Assembly (NCBI GenBank): GCA_029865675.1
Contig: JARXAU010000033.1
Coordinates: 1-16,630 of the forward strand
Length of the DNA stretch: 16,630 nt
Origin: Rhodoferax sp.
Lineage (GTDB): Bacteria > Pseudomonadota > Gammaproteobacteria > Burkholderiales > Burkholderiaceae_C
Reading direction: 5' to 3'
A model generated the notes under the pieces. The model ran no database searches. It had not been told where the DNA came from and worked only from the letters and a program-made list of their open reading frames with translations. The position numbers and the translations under genes are program-made. Of the stretch, positions 15,065 to 16,630 are shown in pieces (the stretch's first letter is position 1; each line of letters begins with the position of its first letter).

Positions 15065-15925
15065 ATGGCACTTTACTTGATCGGCGATGTCCAGGGCTGC
15101 AACACCGCCCTGGTGCGCTTGCTAGACGAAATCTCCTTTTCCCCCAGCCGGGATACGCTCTACCTATTGGGTGATCTTGTCAACCGCGGCCCCGACTCGC
15201 TGGGTGTGCTGCGCCGACTCATGGCCCTAGGCGGTGCCGCACACTGCCTGCTGGGAAACCACGACCTGCATCTCCTAGCCATCGCGCATGGGGTGCGGGG
15301 CCCCAGCCGAGGCGACACGCTGGACGCCGTGCTGTCAGCCCCCGACTGCGGCGTGTTGCTGGACTGGCTGCGCCAACAGCCACTGGCTCTGCGGCTTGAT
15401 GTGGCGGGTCAACGCATCTTGCTGGTACACGCAGGCGTACTACCCCCATGGAGCGTAGACCGCACCCTCGACTTAGCCGCCGAGGTGCAAGACGTGCTGC
15501 GTAGCCCCCTGTACGGTGATTTTTTGGGCACCATGTATGGCGACTCACCCTCGGCTTGGAGTGAGTCTCTGCAGGGCACAGCGCGACTGCGGGTCATTGT
15601 CAATGCGCTGACGCGCCTGCGCTTTTGCGATGCACAAGGACACATGGAGTTCGCCAGCAAACAAGGCCCCGCCCAAGCCCCTAGCGGATTGATGCCCTGG
15701 TTTGACGTGCCAGGTCGGGCCACCGCGCACGACACGGTTGTATTTGGGCACTGGTCTGCATTAGGACCCCTGGCGCGGCGAGACGTCGTGGCCATGGACA
15801 CGGGCTGTGTGTGGGGCGGGTGTCTGAGCGCCCTGCGTGTAGACCCCCATCAAGGTCTCGGACCGCTGGCCTGGAGCTTGCACCAGGTGCATTGCGAACC
15901 GGCGCGAAAGCCAGATCGGCTCTAG
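15065..15925 (+). CDS. apaH: Symmetrical bis(5'-nucleosyl)-tetraphosphatase ApaH
   Basis: ApaH hydrolyses Ap4A to two ADP and removes Np4 caps from RNA. The 286-residue length fits the family. The metallophosphatase signature is complete: LIGDVQGC (5-12), LLGDLVNRGPDS (34-45) and LLGNHDLHLLA (62-72). The C-terminal metal-binding part is also present, with LLVHAGVLPPW (119-129) and the family-specific FGHWSALG (227-234) and AMDTGCVWGG (243-252). The dinuclear metal site ligands are thus all present. Its ATG lies only 23 bases from the divergent CNNM gene, so the two promoters, if separate, must overlap the opposite reading frames. I saw no convincing -35/-10 pair there. It converges with the helicase gene. 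Confidence 0.96.
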   Translation: MALYLIGDVQGCNTALVRLLDEISFSPSRDTLYLLGDLVNRGPDSLGVLRRLMALGGAAHCLLGNHDLHLLAIAHGVRGPSRGDTLDAVLSAPDCGVLLDWLRQQPLALRLDVAGQRILLVHAGVLPPWSVDRTLDLAAEVQDVLRSPLYGDFLGTMYGDSPSAWSESLQGTARLRVIVNALTRLRFCDAQGHMEFASKQGPAQAPSGLMPWFDVPGRATAHDTVVFGHWSALGPLARRDVVAMDTGCVWGGCLSALRVDPHQGLGPLAWSLHQVHCEPARKPDRL

Positions 15926-15967
15926 CCTGACCAGTCCAGGCACCGGAGTACCAGCGGCACCGGCTGG

Positions 15968-16630
15968 CTATTCGGCCTTAAACAAGGCCGCCACTCGGCG
16001 TTTGGGCTTGATGTTGGCCGAAATGCTGCGCACACCCGAACGCGGCGCAGCCTCCCACGACGGTGCCGCCTCAGGCGCCACGCTGGGCTCGTACGGTTTG
16101 TCAAAAAACGGGTCGCGCGGCGCGGCGGGTGGCCGTGTGTAGTCGCGCCGGGGCGCGCGCTCGTCGCGTGCCGGGCGGGCGAACTGGCCTTCGTGGGCCA
16201 CGTCGCGCACCGCACCACTGTGGGCACGCGTGGGGCGGCGGGAGTCATCGCGTGCGGCATCGCTGTACATGCGACGGCCGTCGTTGATGCGGCCCTGCAC
16301 CGCAATATCGGGCGTGTCCTGCGGGAATTCAATGGCCTCAAGTTCCACCTTGATCTTGATCAGCTTCTCAATATCGGCCAGCAAGCGGGCGTCGTTTTTG
16401 CCGCCCACAAAGCTCACCGCCAGGCCGGACGCGCCTGCGCGCCCGGTGCGGCCAATGCGGTGCACATAGTCTTCGGCGTTGAACGGCAGGTCAAAGTTGA
16501 ACACCGCAGGCACATCTTTGATGTCCAGGCCGCGCGCGGCCACGTCGGTGCAGACCAGCAAATCGACTTCGCCGCTTTTGAAGGCTTCGAGCGCCTTGAG
16601 CCGCTCGTCCTGGCTCTTGTCGCCGTGCAG
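15968..16630 (-). CDS. DEAD-box RNA helicase, RhlE-like (C-terminal part, gene cut by window edge)
   Basis: The gene runs off the right edge, so only the last 220 codons are visible. They begin inside the RecA2 domain with LHGDKSQDERLKALEAFKSG, then motif V LLVCTDVAARGLDI and motif VI YVHRIGRTGRAG, so the protein would be an ATP-dependent RNA unwinding enzyme. After the helicase core (visible residues 1 to about 110) comes a long Arg/Asp/Pro-rich unstructured tail of about 110 residues ending in a basic KPKRRVAALFKAE segment, typical of RhlE-type proteins of betaproteobacteria. The RecA1 domain with Walker A and the DEAD box is outside the window, so the exact subfamily (RhlE, or another DEAD-box member) is not certain. 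It converges with apaH, 42 bases apart. Confidence 0.9.
   Translation of the reverse strand: MHGDKSQDERLKALEAFKSGEVDLLVCTDVAARGLDIKDVPAVFNFDLPFNAEDYVHRIGRTGRAGASGLAVSFVGGKNDARLLADIEKLIKIKVELEAIEFPQDTPDIAVQGRINDGRRMYSDAARDDSRRPTRAHSGAVRDVAHEGQFARPARDERAPRRDYTRPPAAPRDPFFDKPYEPSVAPEAAPSWEAAPRSGVRSISANIKPKRRVAALFKAE

Noticed and set aside
15926..15967. Possible bidirectional terminator between apaH and the helicase gene (CCAGC...GCTGG, repeated GGCACCGG)
   Set aside because: The stem is only five base pairs, with no T-run on either side; not better than chance in this GC-rich sequence.

Overview
This window reads as a contiguous chromosomal piece of a motile, GC-rich Gram-negative bacterium. It is most likely a betaproteobacterium of the order Burkholderiales, family Comamonadaceae or a close relative. 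That placement is inferred from gene content (a sigma-54-controlled flagellar locus, a type-2 PyrF, a RhlE-like helicase tail, a CNNM/CBS protein next to apaH) and from high third-position GC. No database search was possible. The DNA is almost entirely coding. I see no tRNA, rRNA, insertion sequence, integrase or CRISPR array, and no stretch of more than 100 bases lacks a gene.

Layout. Positions 10-25 hold a consensus-perfect sigma-54 (RpoN) promoter, followed about 40 bases later by a gene for a sigma-54-dependent activator whose receiver-like domain has lost its phosphoacceptor. It leads into fliE, fliF, fliG, fliH, fliI and fliJ (1602-7728), which encode the rod/MS-ring junction, MS ring, switch and export ATPase of the flagellum. 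The fliG-fliH and fliH-fliI pairs overlap by 8 bases each. Where fliK often follows fliJ, this genome has a Rossmann-fold, methyltransferase-like gene and a lipoprotein gene, each joined to the gene before by an ATGA overlap (7725-9367). Next come a membrane-anchored coiled-coil/alpha-carbonic anhydrase fusion (9449-10762) and a small exported protein of unknown function (10792-11316).

An 85-base gap with a strong hairpin and a possible -10 box placed for leaderless transcription precedes a housekeeping block: pyrF, a glutathione S-transferase-like gene and a YdcF/ElyC-family envelope gene (11402-13697). A CNNM/CBS/CorC_HlyC-type membrane protein lies convergent on the minus strand (13707-15041) and is divergent from apaH (15065-15925), with only 23 bases between the start codons. 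The window ends inside a DEAD-box RNA helicase gene on the minus strand, whose 5' part lies beyond the right edge.

How it fits together. The sigma-54 promoter and activator at the head of the fli genes suggest a middle tier of a FleQ/FlrA - FleR/FlrC type flagellar cascade (inference from synteny and motifs). The least explained part is 7725-11316: four unplaced genes behind fliJ, three of them predicted to be exported or membrane-anchored. It is the best place to look for something new, although only the first two genes are demonstrably coupled to the flagellar operon.
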